Part shown: positions 15,971 through 26,406 of the stretch, one piece after another
Position numbering within the stretch: position 1 is the stretch's first letter
How the letters are laid out: the number at the start of each line of letters is the position of its first letter
Assembly (NCBI RefSeq): GCF_020537505.1
Contig: NZ_JAJBMO010000024.1
Location: forward strand, 1 to 60,182
DNA from: Blautia glucerasea
GTDB taxonomy: Bacteria > Bacillota > Clostridia > Lachnospirales > Lachnospiraceae
Length of the DNA stretch: 60,182 nucleotides
Direction: 5' to 3'
The notes under the pieces: model-generated
Seen by the model: only the letters and a program-made list of their open reading frames with translations
What the model was told of the DNA's origin: nothing
The model's database searches: none
Program-made: the position numbers and the translations under genes

Positions 15971-18247
15971 TTATAAAGTCTTATGACAGGTACGCGCAAT
16001 TACATCAAGCTGCTGTTTCTTTGTTAAGGAAATAAACTTCACAGCGTAACCGGAAACACGGATGGTAAAGTTCTGATACTCCTCTTTTTCCGGATGTTCC
16101 ATTGCATCGATCAGCTTCTCGGTACCGAATACGTTTACATTCAGGTGATGTGCATCCTGCGTAAAATATCCATCCAGAATCTGAACCAGATTGTTCTTGC
16201 GCTCCTCATTCTCATGTCCAAGTGCATCCGGATTGATGGTCTGAGTGTTGGAAATTCCATCCAGAGCCCAGTGATACGGAATCTTGGCAACAGAGTTCAG
16301 GGAAGCCAGAAGTCCATTCTGCTCTGCACCGTAGGATGGGGAAGCGCCTGGGGCAAAGGAGGTGTATGCCTTACGGCCGTCCGGTGTAGCACCGGTAGCT
16401 TCGCCATAAACTACGTTAGAAGTAATTGTCAGAATAGAAGTACTTGGCTTGGAATCGCGGTAGGTATGACGGCGGCGGATCTTGTCAAAGAAGGTGCGCA
16501 GCAGCCAGGTTGCGATCTCATCTGCACGAGGATCATCATTACCATAACGCGGGAAGTCGCCCTCAATCTCAAAATCCTTTGTAATGCCTTCTTCGTCACG
16601 GATGATCTTTACTTTCGCATATTTAATTGCGCTAAGTGAATCAACAACATGTGAAAATCCGGCAATTCCAGTTGCAAAGGAGCGATCGCAATCGTTGTTG
16701 ATCAAAGCCATCTCCGCAGCCTCATAATAATATTTATCATGCATGTAATGGATCAGATTCAGCACGTTTACATAGATGTCTGCCAGCCAGTCCATCCACC
16801 AGTCGAATTTCTCGATTACATCGTCATAGTCTGCATATTCAGAAGTAATACGCTGCATAGCAGGTCCGCACTGGATTCTGTGTTTCTCATCAAAACCACC
16901 GTTGAACGCATAGAGCAAAGTCTTTGCAAGGTTTGCACGTGCACCAAACAGCTGAATCTCTTTTCCTGTTTTTGTTGCGGAAACACAGCAGCAGATGGAG
17001 TAATCATCTCCCCACTCCGGTTTCATAACCTCATCGTTCTCATACTGGATGGAGCTAGTGTCAATGGAAATCTTAGCTGCATATTTCTTGAATGCAGTTG
17101 GAAGATTCGGGCTGTAAAGAACAGTCAGATTCGGCTCCGGACTTGGTCCCATGTTTTCCAGAGTATGAAGGAAACGGTAGTCTGTCTTTGTAACCATATG
17201 TCTTCCATCCAGGCTTGTGCCGCCCACTTCCAGAGTAACCCAGGTAGGATCTCCGGAAAACAGCTGATTGTATTCCGGAATACGGGCAAATTTTACCAGA
17301 CGGAATTTCATGGTCATATGGTCGATCAGCTCCTGTGCCTCAGACTCGGTAAGGGTACCATTCTGAATGTCACGCTGAATATAAATGTCAAGGAAAGTAG
17401 AGATACGTCCAACACTCATTGCGGCACCGTTCTGCGTCTTAACAGCTGCCAGATAACCGAAGTACAGCCACTGGACTGCCTCTTTGGCGTTTCTTGCAGG
17501 TTTTGAGATATCATATCCGTAAACCTTTGCCATCTCTTTCATTTCATTAAGAGCTTTCAGCTGCTGGCTGATTTCTTCACGCATGCGGATCACATCATCG
17601 TACATGTTTCCGCAGCCAGCGCGGTAATGAGCCACTTTTTTCGCCTCAATGAGACGGTCAATTCCGTAAAGAGCTACACGGCGGTAGTCACCAACAATAC
17701 GTCCACGGCCATAAGTATCCGGCAGACCGGTAACAACGTGTGTTTTTCTTGCAAGACGCATCTCAGGAGTATACGCGCCAAAAACAGCGTCATTGTGGGT
17801 AGTTACATAGGTTGTAAAAATTTTCTTCAGTTCCGGATTGATCTCATATCCGTAAGTTTCAGCTGCCTGAACTGCCATACGGATACCACCGTAAGGCATA
17901 AATGCACGTTTCAGCGGTTTGTCTGTCTGCAGTCCTACGATCTGCTCCAGCTCCTTCATATCCTCGCTGATGTAGCCAGGTCCATATGCGGTAAGGCCAG
18001 AAACAACTTCTGTCTCACATTCCAAAACGCCGCCTTTTTCACGTTCTTCTTTCTGAAGCTTCTGGACATGATTCCATAACTTCTGAGTACGCTCTGTAGG
18101 ATCAGCCAGAAATGATTCGTTTCCATCATATGGGGTATAGTTTTTCTGGATAAAATCGCGTACATTGATCTCTTCCTGCCAGATTTCACCACAAAATCCG
18201 TCCCATGCGCCATTGCTGTCAAATTTTCCAGGGGCTGTCATTGGCAT
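15971..18247 (-). CDS. pflB: Pyruvate formate-lyase (formate C-acetyltransferase)
   Basis: A 758-residue, full-length glycyl-radical enzyme converting pyruvate and CoA to acetyl-CoA and formate. The active-site cysteines are in the middle of the chain in [17 protein letters not shown] (the E. coli equivalent is ACCVSPM). The glycyl radical lies at about residue 733 in [27 protein letters not shown] is also conserved. AGGAGG precedes the ATG. It starts 14 nt after the ttdB stop, so it is the last gene of the tartrate operon. The activating enzyme gene pflA, a usual neighbour, is not present; fragments of unrelated genes lie downstream. Confidence 0.96.
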   Translation of the reverse strand: MPMTAPGKFDSNGAWDGFCGEIWQEEINVRDFIQKNYTPYDGNESFLADPTERTQKLWNHVQKLQKEEREKGGVLECETEVVSGLTAYGPGYISEDMKELEQIVGLQTDKPLKRAFMPYGGIRMAVQAAETYGYEINPELKKIFTTYVTTHNDAVFGAYTPEMRLARKTHVVTGLPDTYGRGRIVGDYRRVALYGIDRLIEAKKVAHYRAGCGNMYDDVIRMREEISQQLKALNEMKEMAKVYGYDISKPARNAKEAVQWLYFGYLAAVKTQNGAAMSVGRISTFLDIYIQRDIQNGTLTESEAQELIDHMTMKFRLVKFARIPEYNQLFSGDPTWVTLEVGGTSLDGRHMVTKTDYRFLHTLENMGPSPEPNLTVLYSPNLPTAFKKYAAKISIDTSSIQYENDEVMKPEWGDDYSICCCVSATKTGKEIQLFGARANLAKTLLYAFNGGFDEKHRIQCGPAMQRITSEYADYDDVIEKFDWWMDWLADIYVNVLNLIHYMHDKYYYEAAEMALINNDCDRSFATGIAGFSHVVDSLSAIKYAKVKIIRDEEGITKDFEIEGDFPRYGNDDPRADEIATWLLRTFFDKIRRRHTYRDSKPSTSILTITSNVVYGEATGATPDGRKAYTSFAPGASPSYGAEQNGLLASLNSVAKIPYHWALDGISNTQTINPDALGHENEERKNNLVQILDGYFTQDAHHLNVNVFGTEKLIDAMEHPEKEEYQNFTIRVSGYAVKFISLTKKQQLDVIARTCHKTL

Positions 18248-18261
18248 TGTTTGGATCCTCC

Positions 18262-18894
18262 TTATTTGATAAACTTAACTTCTGGATAAATTGCCTGTTT
18301 AGCGGCTTCTTTTCGCTCATTGAAGATAACCTTGTTCTCCTCAAACAGGTTGCGTCCCTGTGCATCAATGGATACGATCAGCGGGCCAAACTCTTTTACT
18401 TTATTGCACCATAAGGTCTCTGGCATTCCAAGCTCGTCCCAGTGATGCTCCGCGATCTTCTCAACCTCCGTAGCCGCTACTACTGCACAGCCAGCTGGGA
18501 AGACACAGTGGATTGCTCCAAACTCTTTGCATGCACGCTCTGTGTTCGGACCCATTCCGCCTTTTCCAACGATTACTCTTACGCCGGTAAGCTTGGTAAA
18601 TTCATACTCAAATTTTTCCATACGCATGGAGGTTGTCGGTCCAACGGAAACCATTTCGTAGCCATCCTCTGTTCCCTCAATCTTACGAACGATAGGGCCA
18701 GCGTGGAAAATAGCCTTGTCCTTGATGTCATATGGAAGCTCTCTTCCATACTCAACCAGACGGCGGTGTGCCACGTCACGGCAGGTCATCAGATCTCCGT
18801 CCAGCCATACAATATCGCCGATTTTGATGTCAGCCAGGTCTTCTGCACTGACTGGTGTAATAAGAACTTTTTTATCTCCTCTGATTTCGATCAT
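18262..18894 (-). CDS. ttdB: L(+)-tartrate dehydratase beta subunit (class I fumarase-like)
   Basis: A 210-residue protein of the fumarase_C / TtdB family: [73 protein letters not shown] and [18 protein letters not shown]. The whole sequence follows what I remember of E. coli TtdB closely, more so than two-subunit fumarase beta chains (about 185 residues). With the alpha subunit it dehydrates L-tartrate to oxaloacetate. It sits 15 nt downstream of ttdA. Fumarase activity cannot be excluded from sequence alone. Confidence 0.82.
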   Translation of the reverse strand: MIEIRGDKKVLITPVSAEDLADIKIGDIVWLDGDLMTCRDVAHRRLVEYGRELPYDIKDKAIFHAGPIVRKIEGTEDGYEMVSVGPTTSMRMEKFEYEFTKLTGVRVIVGKGGMGPNTERACKEFGAIHCVFPAGCAVVAATEVEKIAEHHWDELGMPETLWCNKVKEFGPLIVSIDAQGRNLFEENKVIFNERKEAAKQAIYPEVKFIK

Positions 18895-18909
18895 GATTTT
18901 TCCCTCCGA

Positions 18910-19815
18910 TTATGCGTTGAATTTCCATGTGGAATGTGTATCACAGGTTACTGTAAGGTCAGAATTTACGATCAGGTGACCGCGGCGGTGTGACCAGCAG
19001 CCTACGTTTACTGCAACACCGATTGTAGATGGATGACGGGCTGTATTCTCAATATTAACTCCCATTACAGAATATTTTCCGCCCATTCCCTGCGGTCCAA
19101 GGCCGATTGCATTGATTCCGTCTTCCAGAAGCTTCTCCATTTTGGCTGCGTTTGCGTTGTCGTTGTGAGAACCGATTGGGCGCATAAGTGCTTTTTTGGA
19201 GTTGAGGGCTGCTGTCTCTACAGATGTTCCTACACCTACACCTACAAGAAGCGGAGGACATGCATTCAGTCCGTAGGTTGTCATCTGATCAAGAACAAAA
19301 TCGGTAACACCTTCATATCCTGCGCCTGGCATAAGTACCATAGCTTTTCCTGGAAGGGTGCATCCTCCGCCTGCCATGTATGCGTAGATCTCACATTTGT
19401 CGCTGTTTGGAACAATGTCCCACCATACTGTCGGAGTTCCTTTTCCAACGTTTTTCTTGGTGTTGTACTCGTCGAAGGTTTCTACAGAGTTATGTCTTAA
19501 TGGTGCTGCGAAAGTAGCCTGTACAACTGCTTCTTTCAGAAGAACTTCCAGCTCATTGATATATGGGAAATTAGTTCCGCATTTCAGCCAGAACTGAAGA
19601 ACTCCTGTATCCTGACAGCTTGGACGGTTCAGTTCTACAGCCAGTCCCTGATTCTTGGTCATTGTCTCATAAAGTACTTTTGGAAGCGCTGCGCTTTCCT
19701 GGGAGCCAAGCTCTTCCAGTTTTGCTACTACGTCGTCTGGTAATTTTTTTCCAATGTGGGCAACAAAGTCTGCCACCATATCTGTTAATACTTTAACTCC
19801 ATTTTCCTTAGTCAT
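18910..19815 (-). CDS. ttdA: L(+)-tartrate dehydratase alpha subunit (class I fumarase-like, Fe-S)
   Basis: A 301-residue protein, close to E. coli TtdA (303). It carries the 4Fe-4S ligand cysteines of class I hydro-lyases in LNRPSCQDTG, NACPPLLVGVG and VGCWSHRRG. Other conserved blocks are PLRHNSVETFDEYN, YMAGGGCTLPG, RPIGSHNDNANAAKMEKLLE and GLGPQGMGGKYSVMGV. Reaction: L-tartrate to oxaloacetate and water (or malate/fumarate if it is a fumarase). It lies about 100 nt after the transporter gene and 15 nt before ttdB. The E. coli arrangement ttdR-ttdABT with a LysR regulator is mirrored here, which supports the tartrate call. Confidence 0.83.
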   Translation of the reverse strand: MTKENGVKVLTDMVADFVAHIGKKLPDDVVAKLEELGSQESAALPKVLYETMTKNQGLAVELNRPSCQDTGVLQFWLKCGTNFPYINELEVLLKEAVVQATFAAPLRHNSVETFDEYNTKKNVGKGTPTVWWDIVPNSDKCEIYAYMAGGGCTLPGKAMVLMPGAGYEGVTDFVLDQMTTYGLNACPPLLVGVGVGTSVETAALNSKKALMRPIGSHNDNANAAKMEKLLEDGINAIGLGPQGMGGKYSVMGVNIENTARHPSTIGVAVNVGCWSHRRGHLIVNSDLTVTCDTHSTWKFNA

Positions 19816-19917
19816 GATTTACCTCCTGATTATTAAATGGTTTGGCATTTTATTTTTGGTTATTTATCTAAAGCAGTAATTTACCGCTTTATATCGTTTT
19901 GTTTTTCTTCTCACTCC

Positions 19918-21183
19918 TTAGGGATAGAATGGGAAAAGAATGGGCAGCAGAATCATACAAATTGCAAAGGATACCAGAATCAACAGTAAACCAGATTTTA
20001 CGTAATCCTTGAATTTATATCCTCCAAGACCTACTACCATAGTATTTGCAGGCATTCCAATGGGTGTTGCATATGCACAGGAACCTGCGATTACGGTTGC
20101 TATAACAACGGCTCTTGGATCTGCTCCAAGATTGTTTGCCAGGGAAACGGCAATTGGAATCATTAGTGCTGTTGTGGCTGTGTTTGACATAAAGTTTGTC
20201 AGTGCACAGGTTACAATGAAGATTACCAGAAGAAGGATTACCGGATTCGGATCTGCCCCCAGAAGTCCAACAAGCTTGTCCGCAATCAGCTCACCAGCAC
20301 CGGTTGTATCCAGAGCTTTTGCCAGTGCAAGAGAACCACCGAACAGTAATACTACTTTCAAATCGATGGAAGCCAAAGCTTCTTTTTCTGAAAGTACACC
20401 TGTCAGCACCAGAACAATTGCTCCGATACAGGCGGAAAGCTGAATGCTGATTCCGATCATTTCCTCGAAAATCATTGCAAGGATTACAAGTATCAGAACC
20501 ACCAGTGATACGGTCTGTTTCCACTTCGGAACATCGCTGAAATCTTTCTGATCTTCAATTGCTGCCCCTGCTGCTCCTTTTCCATCTGGAAGAAATCTGT
20601 ATCCGATAAATATGAAGTAGAGGATTCCCAAAATTAACATCGGAACTCCAACTGGTGCATACATGAAGAAGCTTGTGGAAAGCCCCATTTCCTGAAGTGC
20701 ATTTACACCCATCAGGTTTCCAGGTGCGCCGATGATGGAAAGATTTCCGCCAAGTGCTGCTGCAAATACCAGTGGCATCAGAAGGCGGCTTCTTGAATAG
20801 CCGGATTCATCGGCAATTCCACAGACCACAGGGATCAGAACTGCTGCTGTACCTGTATTGGATAAGAATCCAGACATGATTCCCACAATTACCATAATTG
20901 CAATGATCAGCGTTCTTTCTGTTCTGGCAAATCTGGTAACCAGACCTCCAATTTTATTTGCCATTCCTGTTTCAAATAATGCCTGGCCGACTACAAACAT
21001 GCCGACACAAAGGATTACGTTGCTGTTTACATACTGTGAAAATGTGGTAGATACATCCAAAACTCCGGTGAGTGTCAATCCAATTGCACAGATTGAAGCG
21101 GTAAGTCCAAGTGGAATTTTTTCAAGGATGAAACTAATGATCGTAAACACAAGAAACAGCAGTGTGATTGTTTGTTGAGACAT
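19918..21183 (-). CDS. DASS/SLC13-family dicarboxylate (probable tartrate) transporter
   Basis: About 421 residues from ATG 21183, with AAAGGAGAT 6-7 nt upstream. A multi-helix protein with two inverted halves, each carrying the SNT family motif: GFLSNTGTAAVLIPVVCG in the first half and TNFMSNTATTALMIPIAVSL in the second. These loops bind sodium and the carboxylate. The family includes TtdT and CitT antiporters and VcINDY. It is the first gene of the operon with ttdA, ttdB and pflB, so L-tartrate uptake, perhaps in exchange for a fermentation product such as succinate, is the likely role (inference from context). Confidence 0.85.
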   Translation of the reverse strand: MSQQTITLLFLVFTIISFILEKIPLGLTASICAIGLTLTGVLDVSTTFSQYVNSNVILCVGMFVVGQALFETGMANKIGGLVTRFARTERTLIIAIMVIVGIMSGFLSNTGTAAVLIPVVCGIADESGYSRSRLLMPLVFAAALGGNLSIIGAPGNLMGVNALQEMGLSTSFFMYAPVGVPMLILGILYFIFIGYRFLPDGKGAAGAAIEDQKDFSDVPKWKQTVSLVVLILVILAMIFEEMIGISIQLSACIGAIVLVLTGVLSEKEALASIDLKVVLLFGGSLALAKALDTTGAGELIADKLVGLLGADPNPVILLLVIFIVTCALTNFMSNTATTALMIPIAVSLANNLGADPRAVVIATVIAGSCAYATPIGMPANTMVVGLGGYKFKDYVKSGLLLILVSFAICMILLPILFPFYP

Positions 21184-21446
21184 TTGTAAATCTCCTTTCA
21201 CTTCTTTTTCTTTGTATTAATCTCTCTTGAAAGGTACCGGCCGTGCACGTTTCCTTTGATGAGTTTATTATAACCTTTGCACATGTAAAAAAACAAATTA
21301 ATGGACTGTATGTCCCCATAAATATTTTTTATAATCTCATTTTTCGGAAATGTTTTTTGTGCAATATTGCCATATGATATTGAATTTTATAAAGGTATGT
21401 GGTATTTTTTAAGAAAAAATGAATTAGAATTAGGGGTACTTATATT

Positions 21447-22364
21447 ATGACGCTCAACCAATTACGCTACTTCTGTACGGCAAGCCGCTGCCACAGCATC
21501 ACCAAGGCGGCTGAAGAATTATATGTCACCCAACCCACCGTGTCCGTGGCAATCCGTGATCTGGAAATTGAATTTGGTATCAGCCTTTTCTATCGAAAAG
21601 GGAACCAGCTGATTCTGACCCAGGAAGGCGAGGAACTTTACGAAAAAGCAACTTACATTCTTCAATATTGCAACGAACTTCAGGCAGACTATTCCAGCAT
21701 GGCAAGAGTAAAACCACCTCTCCGTATTGGAATCCCGCCTATGCTTAGCACCGTATTTTTCCCAGAGCTTCTTATAGCCTTTCATCAGGAATATCCGAAT
21801 ATAGCCGTTGTACTGGAGGAATATGGGTCTGTCCGTGCCTGTAATCTGGTCCAGAACGATACGCTTGATCTGGCACTGGTAAATATGGAACAGTATAATA
21901 TTGACAAATTCCATAACGCTGTTCTGGCTAACGACCAGATTGTTTTCTGTGTGAGCAATGATCATCCACTGGCAGACAAAGAAGTGGTTACGATCAAAGA
22001 AATGTCAAAAGAATCCTTGATTTTTTTCAATGCTGATTCTGTGCAGAACCAGCTTATTAAAACACGCTTTGAAATGGAAGGCTACATCCCTAACATAGTC
22101 ATGCGTAGCAGCCAGATTCATACCACACTTCAGTTTGTAAAAACCTGTAAATACAGCTGCTTCCTCTACTCGAGCATGATTGATAAATTTATCTCCTTCG
22201 GTATCACTGGGATTCCACTTAGCTCCCCCATACACATAAAGATTGGAATGATTTGGAAAAAGGGAAAATACATCAGTGGTGATATGCAGAAGTTTTTGAA
22301 CTTCACCAGAATGTACTACCGGGAACATCCCCTGACTCAGAAGCTTTCAACACCACGAAGTTGA
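21447..22364 (+). CDS. LysR-family regulator diverging from the tartrate operon
   Basis: A 305-residue protein with the LysR start MTLNQLRYFCTASRCHSITK, helix-turn-helix AAEELYVTQPTVSVAIRDLE, and a periplasmic-binding-like effector domain (LRIGIPPMLSTVFFPELLIA). It is encoded opposite to the transporter-ttdAB-pflB operon with a 263-nt AT-rich intergenic region, the typical layout for a LysR protein controlling its neighbour. E. coli TtdR is the functional analogue. Tartrate is the likely co-inducer (inference). A TAGGGG ribosome site precedes the ATG by about 10 nt. Confidence 0.9.
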   Translation: MTLNQLRYFCTASRCHSITKAAEELYVTQPTVSVAIRDLEIEFGISLFYRKGNQLILTQEGEELYEKATYILQYCNELQADYSSMARVKPPLRIGIPPMLSTVFFPELLIAFHQEYPNIAVVLEEYGSVRACNLVQNDTLDLALVNMEQYNIDKFHNAVLANDQIVFCVSNDHPLADKEVVTIKEMSKESLIFFNADSVQNQLIKTRFEMEGYIPNIVMRSSQIHTTLQFVKTCKYSCFLYSSMIDKFISFGITGIPLSSPIHIKIGMIWKKGKYISGDMQKFLNFTRMYYREHPLTQKLSTPRS

Positions 22365-22405
22365 TTCCCTTTTCCAAAATCCACTACTATAAAACCCGGA
22401 TTTAC

Positions 22406-22453
22406 AAAAAAGATACAGACCCACAGTAATTACTGCAGATCTGTATCTTTTTT
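22406..22453. terminator. Bidirectional terminator between lysR and the fucosidase operon
   Basis: AAAAAAGATACAG (22406-22418) pairs perfectly with CTGTATCTTTTTT (22441-22453) across a 22-nt loop. The A and T ends give U-runs on both strands, so it can end lysR on plus and the glycan operon on minus. Confidence 0.85.
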
Positions 22454-22628
22454 ATTCGAAAGTTCCGGTAAATTTCCAGACCATGTCTGGTTCCTCAGGA
22501 AGGTAAGTTACATTAGGGCGCCAGGTTGCAATAACCATATCTTCTGAATTTACCCATAAGCAATATTCTTCTTTATAAGAAGTATTTATAAGTCCTACAG
22601 ACAGATACAATGCTCCTATTTTCAGACG
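22452..22628 (-). pseudogene. Unrecognised C-terminal gene fragment (about 58 codons)
   Basis: The frame ending at 22452 reads RLKIGALYLSVGLINTSYKE, EYCLWVNSEDMVIATWRPNV, TYLPEEPDMVWKFTGTFE. Composition and codon use look like genuine coding sequence and the stop abuts the terminator. There is no start codon with a ribosome site, and a TAG precedes it in frame. It lies 10 nt past the GH95 stop, so it may be the tail of a former last gene of the fucosidase operon. Family not recognised. Confidence 0.4.
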
Positions 22629-22637
22629 CTAATGCCG

Positions 22638-24893
22638 TTAAAGAGCTCCTGTGAATATCTGAATCTCCTCTGCATTTAAAACTATTTTTTCTTCACAGCC
22701 ATTATACAGGATTATACATTCTGTACGGCATATGGAATATAAAGATATTTCTGTGACGCACTTATTTTTCCATTTAAAACCAATAGTAATCCCTCCAGGT
22801 GCTTTAAGACCGCTTATTTCCCCATCCGTCCACTCATCTGGCAATGCAGGAAGTAGAAGAATCTTATCTCCTTCATATTGGATTAGCATTTCCAGAACAG
22901 CTGCTGCAAAGCCAAAATTCCCATCAATCTGAAATGGTGGATGGGCACAAAGCATATTGGGATAGATGCCACCTCCTGTCAGACTACATTCTTCTTCTCT
23001 GGTAAAACGCAGCTGGTTTTTTAGAAGTTTTAATGCATGATTCCCGTCACCAAGTTTTGCCCACAGGCAGGCTTTCCAGGCCATGCACCACCCGGTTCCT
23101 TCATCCCCTCTTCTTTCCAGTACCACACGGCAGGCTTTCAGAAGTTCTGGACTCTCCTTGGAAATCAGATTTCCAGGGTACAGGCCATATAAATGGGAAA
23201 GATGTCTGTGGTGAATATCCGTTTCCGGATAATCATAAAACCATTCCTGTAGCTGCCCTTCTTTTCCGATTTTCCAGGGCGGAAGTTTTTTCAGAGCTGC
23301 TTTTACCTGGGCTGATAAATCTGTACAGTTCAGAATTTTGCTGGCTTTCAGATAGATTTCAAACAATTCCTTCAAAATACTTATGTCCATGGTGGAAGCA
23401 AAGGTAAGGCTATGGCTGGTATGATCCTGAGTTACAAAAGTATTTTCTGGTGACGTGGAAGGAATTGTCACAAGAAAATCTTTGTATGGAACCAGGGAGC
23501 CAAGATAAAATTCCACAGCTCCTTTTATTAAAGGAAATGCCCTTTCTTTTAAAAATGTTTCATCAGCAGTATAACAATAATGTTCCCATAAATGCCGACA
23601 CAACCATCCGGAACTCATAGGCCACATGGAATAGGTGCAGGGATTTTCATCCTGTCCAAAGTGTCCCACCGGACTGGAATGCCCCCAGATATCCAGGTTA
23701 TGGTGGCTTACCCAGCCATTTAAGTGATAAACATCTTTTGCTGTTTTTATCCCTCTTTCTGCCGTTCGTTCTATGAGCTGGAACAAGGGTTCGTGACAGT
23801 CACTCAAATTTCCTTTTTCTGCCATCCAGTAATTCATTTCCGTGTTAATATTTACCGTATAATTACTGCTCCAGGGGGCACGCATGGAATGGTTCCAGAT
23901 TCCCTGAAGATTTGTACATTGGGAACCTGGTTTTGAGGAAGAAATCATCAGATACCTGGCAAAGTAGAACATTTTTAACACAAAGTTATTTTCTTCGGCG
24001 TCGTTAAGGGTAAAACTTACTCGATCAAAGTACTTTGCATATTCTTTCAAATGTGCCATTTTCACCCTGTCATATTGCCAAAATCTCAAACGTTCCAGCA
24101 TCTGTTTTTTGCGGGATAGATAAAAATCCTTCTGTTCAAAGTCTGTCAGTCCAGATAAATAAACAAAAACATTCCGGGCATCTTTTATATACAGCTTGTT
24201 TTCTTGCTGAACAGTTTTCCCATCCGTCTGCACATACAGACAGAAGGCAAAACGGATTCCAAGTCCTTCTTGATATACAATCGGATTCTTGCAGGAATAA
24301 TAAGGAGGAGCTACAGAAACAGGAGCCTGTCCCTCCATAAGAAGTCCGTTTTTTTCAAACAAAGAAGTCTGATGGTGTATCTGACTTTCCAAGGACAATG
24401 CCATTTCAAGGCTACAATCCTTGCTGGAATGATAATGAAGTGCCATAACAGGTTCAGCCATACTTACAAATAATTCCCTTTGATATCTCTTTCCTTCCTG
24501 GCAAAACTCCACATTTTCTATGGCTTCTTTAAAAGAAAGCTGTCTTTTATAGCTGCCTGCTTCTGTCAATACAGGTACTTTTACATCAATCTTTAAATTA
24601 CCAGCTGGAAGATAACTTTCTGTCCAATCACCAAGCACATTCTCCCGGCAGTAATCTTCTGCTTTCTGATATTTTTTATCAAAGATGTTATTTCTGAGAA
24701 ATTCCCAGTCAATCTCCCTGTTTGGATTTTCTTTACACTTCCCGGTTCCAGACCAGAGGGTGTCAAGGTTTAATTCAATTTTTTCATTCTGAAATCGTCC
24801 ATAAGACATTGCCCCCATTGCCCCGTTTCCAAGGGGCAATGCTTCATACCACTTGGCGGCCGGCTGCTTAAAAGTCATTGATAAATAATCCAT
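22638..24893 (-). CDS. Glycoside hydrolase family 95 alpha-L-fucosidase
   Basis: A 751-residue protein with the GH95 start KQPAAKWYEALPLGNGAMGA. Candidate catalytic residues by analogy with bifidobacterial AfcA are N348 and N350 in YTVNINTEMNYW, general acid E483 in STSPENTF and D657 in FQIDGNFGFAAAVLEML. GH95 enzymes mainly remove alpha-1,2-linked fucose (H-antigen, 2'-fucosyllactose) by inversion. There is no signal peptide, so it acts in the cytoplasm on imported oligosaccharides. It follows the GH29 gene by 27 nt in the transporter operon. Length is slightly shorter than usual because there are no secretion or surface modules. Confidence 0.93.
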   Translation of the reverse strand: MDYLSMTFKQPAAKWYEALPLGNGAMGAMSYGRFQNEKIELNLDTLWSGTGKCKENPNREIDWEFLRNNIFDKKYQKAEDYCRENVLGDWTESYLPAGNLKIDVKVPVLTEAGSYKRQLSFKEAIENVEFCQEGKRYQRELFVSMAEPVMALHYHSSKDCSLEMALSLESQIHHQTSLFEKNGLLMEGQAPVSVAPPYYSCKNPIVYQEGLGIRFAFCLYVQTDGKTVQQENKLYIKDARNVFVYLSGLTDFEQKDFYLSRKKQMLERLRFWQYDRVKMAHLKEYAKYFDRVSFTLNDAEENNFVLKMFYFARYLMISSSKPGSQCTNLQGIWNHSMRAPWSSNYTVNINTEMNYWMAEKGNLSDCHEPLFQLIERTAERGIKTAKDVYHLNGWVSHHNLDIWGHSSPVGHFGQDENPCTYSMWPMSSGWLCRHLWEHYCYTADETFLKERAFPLIKGAVEFYLGSLVPYKDFLVTIPSTSPENTFVTQDHTSHSLTFASTMDISILKELFEIYLKASKILNCTDLSAQVKAALKKLPPWKIGKEGQLQEWFYDYPETDIHHRHLSHLYGLYPGNLISKESPELLKACRVVLERRGDEGTGWCMAWKACLWAKLGDGNHALKLLKNQLRFTREEECSLTGGGIYPNMLCAHPPFQIDGNFGFAAAVLEMLIQYEGDKILLLPALPDEWTDGEISGLKAPGGITIGFKWKNKCVTEISLYSICRTECIILYNGCEEKIVLNAEEIQIFTGAL

Positions 24894-24920
24894 CTTCGCA
24901 TCCTCTCCAGAAATATATTT

Positions 24921-26360
24921 CTAGTCAGACTGACCACGATCTTGGTATATTCCCACAAATGATAACAGTGGTAAAACTCTGAAATCCTGGATCAGAATTT
25001 TCACTTCTTTTACATTCTCTCGGAAAACGGGAATGATCTTCTGATATCCAATTACAGTTCCATCATATATCTTTTCCCAATCAACATTTTCGTCTGTCTT
25101 TACGGATACTTGAAACGCTTCCACTCTCTGGCTATACTGGATTGCTTCTTTTAGCACCAGATAACCAACACGCCTGACTTCTGGCAGGGAGAAAATAAGT
25201 TCAGTCGGAATTTTACCATCTTTAGGCTGATACCAGGTATTAGAAGTACCCTCCAGCAGATTGCATACCGGATGGTCCGGATCCTCATCTTTTGAAAAAA
25301 TATCTGCCGTTTTTGCCAGATTACAGGAAAAGGCTTCCTGTTTCCACTCTCCAAATTCCCTCAGACGGTTTACGTCATTTTCATGGAGCAGTCCATTTGG
25401 CATTGGTGGGATATTCAAAAGAAAGGTTGCATTTCCTCCTGCTGAGCCCAGATAAATATGTTTCAATTCTTCCAGGCTTTTGACATTATTGTCCTCTTCT
25501 TTATGATAGAACCATCCAGGTCTTATGGAAGTGTTTACTTCTGCAGGATACCAGATCAGATCATTTTCTCCTTTTAGGACTTCCCGGCTTCCAAGTTCTT
25601 CCATATCACTGGTGATTTTTCGCTGACGAAATTCAGCATCGTCTGACTGCTGGCTCTTTTCCTGAACGCTTTCTGCCAGTGCAGTGCGGGCAGGAACAAC
25701 ACTCCACTCTGATTTTCGCACATCACCGGCTTCATTTCCGCACCATCGGATATCCGGTCCGCATACACAGATACAGGCATCTGGCTGGTATTTACGCACA
25801 CAGGCATAATAGCGCTCCCAATCGTAGATCTGCTTTTTCCCATTTGGTCCTTCTCCGCAGGCGCCATCCAGCCATACGCTAAAAATATTCCCATAACCTG
25901 TCAGAAGTTCTGTAAGCTGGGAGATATAGTAATCATTGTATTCTTTCCCACTTCCATAACAAGGCTGGTTCCGGTCCCATGGAGAAAGATAGATTCCAAA
26001 CTTCATCCCGTACTCACTGCAGGCATCCGCTACGTCTCGTACTATGTCTCCCTGCCCGTTTTTCCATGGACTTGCTGTTACGCTGTGAGCTGTGTATTTT
26101 GTTGGCCACAGGCAGAATCCATCATGATGTTTACAGGTGAGGATCACACCTTTCATACCTGCACTTTTGGCCGCCTCCACCCACTGTCTGGCGTCAAATT
26201 CTGCCGGATTAAAAATTGCCGGATCTTCGGTTCCGTCTCCCCATTCCCGATTTGTATATGTATTCATTCCAAAGTGAAAAAAGGCATAAAATTCTGTAGC
26301 CTGATAGGCAAGCTGTCTTTTTGACGGAACCACTTTAATCAATTCCTGATCTGTTGGCAT
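24921..26360 (-). CDS. Glycoside hydrolase family 29 alpha-L-fucosidase
   Basis: A 479-residue protein. The (beta/alpha)8 catalytic domain shows FYAFFHFGMNTYTNREWGDG, LTCKHHDGFCLWPTKYTAHS and nucleophile D165 in FSVWLDGACGEG. A beta-sandwich region follows at the C-terminus (about 350-479). The WGDGTEDPAIFNPAEFDA pattern resembles GH29 subfamily B, which prefers alpha-1,3/1,4-fucose in Lewis structures. No signal peptide, so cytoplasmic. Together with GH95 it would cover all common fucose linkages of mucin and milk glycans. It lies 46 nt after the ABC permease gene in the same operon. Confidence 0.93.
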   Translation of the reverse strand: MPTDQELIKVVPSKRQLAYQATEFYAFFHFGMNTYTNREWGDGTEDPAIFNPAEFDARQWVEAAKSAGMKGVILTCKHHDGFCLWPTKYTAHSVTASPWKNGQGDIVRDVADACSEYGMKFGIYLSPWDRNQPCYGSGKEYNDYYISQLTELLTGYGNIFSVWLDGACGEGPNGKKQIYDWERYYACVRKYQPDACICVCGPDIRWCGNEAGDVRKSEWSVVPARTALAESVQEKSQQSDDAEFRQRKITSDMEELGSREVLKGENDLIWYPAEVNTSIRPGWFYHKEEDNNVKSLEELKHIYLGSAGGNATFLLNIPPMPNGLLHENDVNRLREFGEWKQEAFSCNLAKTADIFSKDEDPDHPVCNLLEGTSNTWYQPKDGKIPTELIFSLPEVRRVGYLVLKEAIQYSQRVEAFQVSVKTDENVDWEKIYDGTVIGYQKIIPVFRENVKEVKILIQDFRVLPLLSFVGIYQDRGQSD

Positions 26361-26406
26361 TTGCTCCCTCCTTATTCATAAACATTTGTTTCAAGATATC
26401 AAATAA

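Noticed and set aside
16739..17506. Long plus-strand open frame (255 codons) opposite pflB
   Set aside because: It is antisense to a full-length, highly conserved PFL gene and shows no family features; high-bias coding strands often leave such shadow frames. The same applies to 16094-16639, 17627-18079 and 19033-19500.
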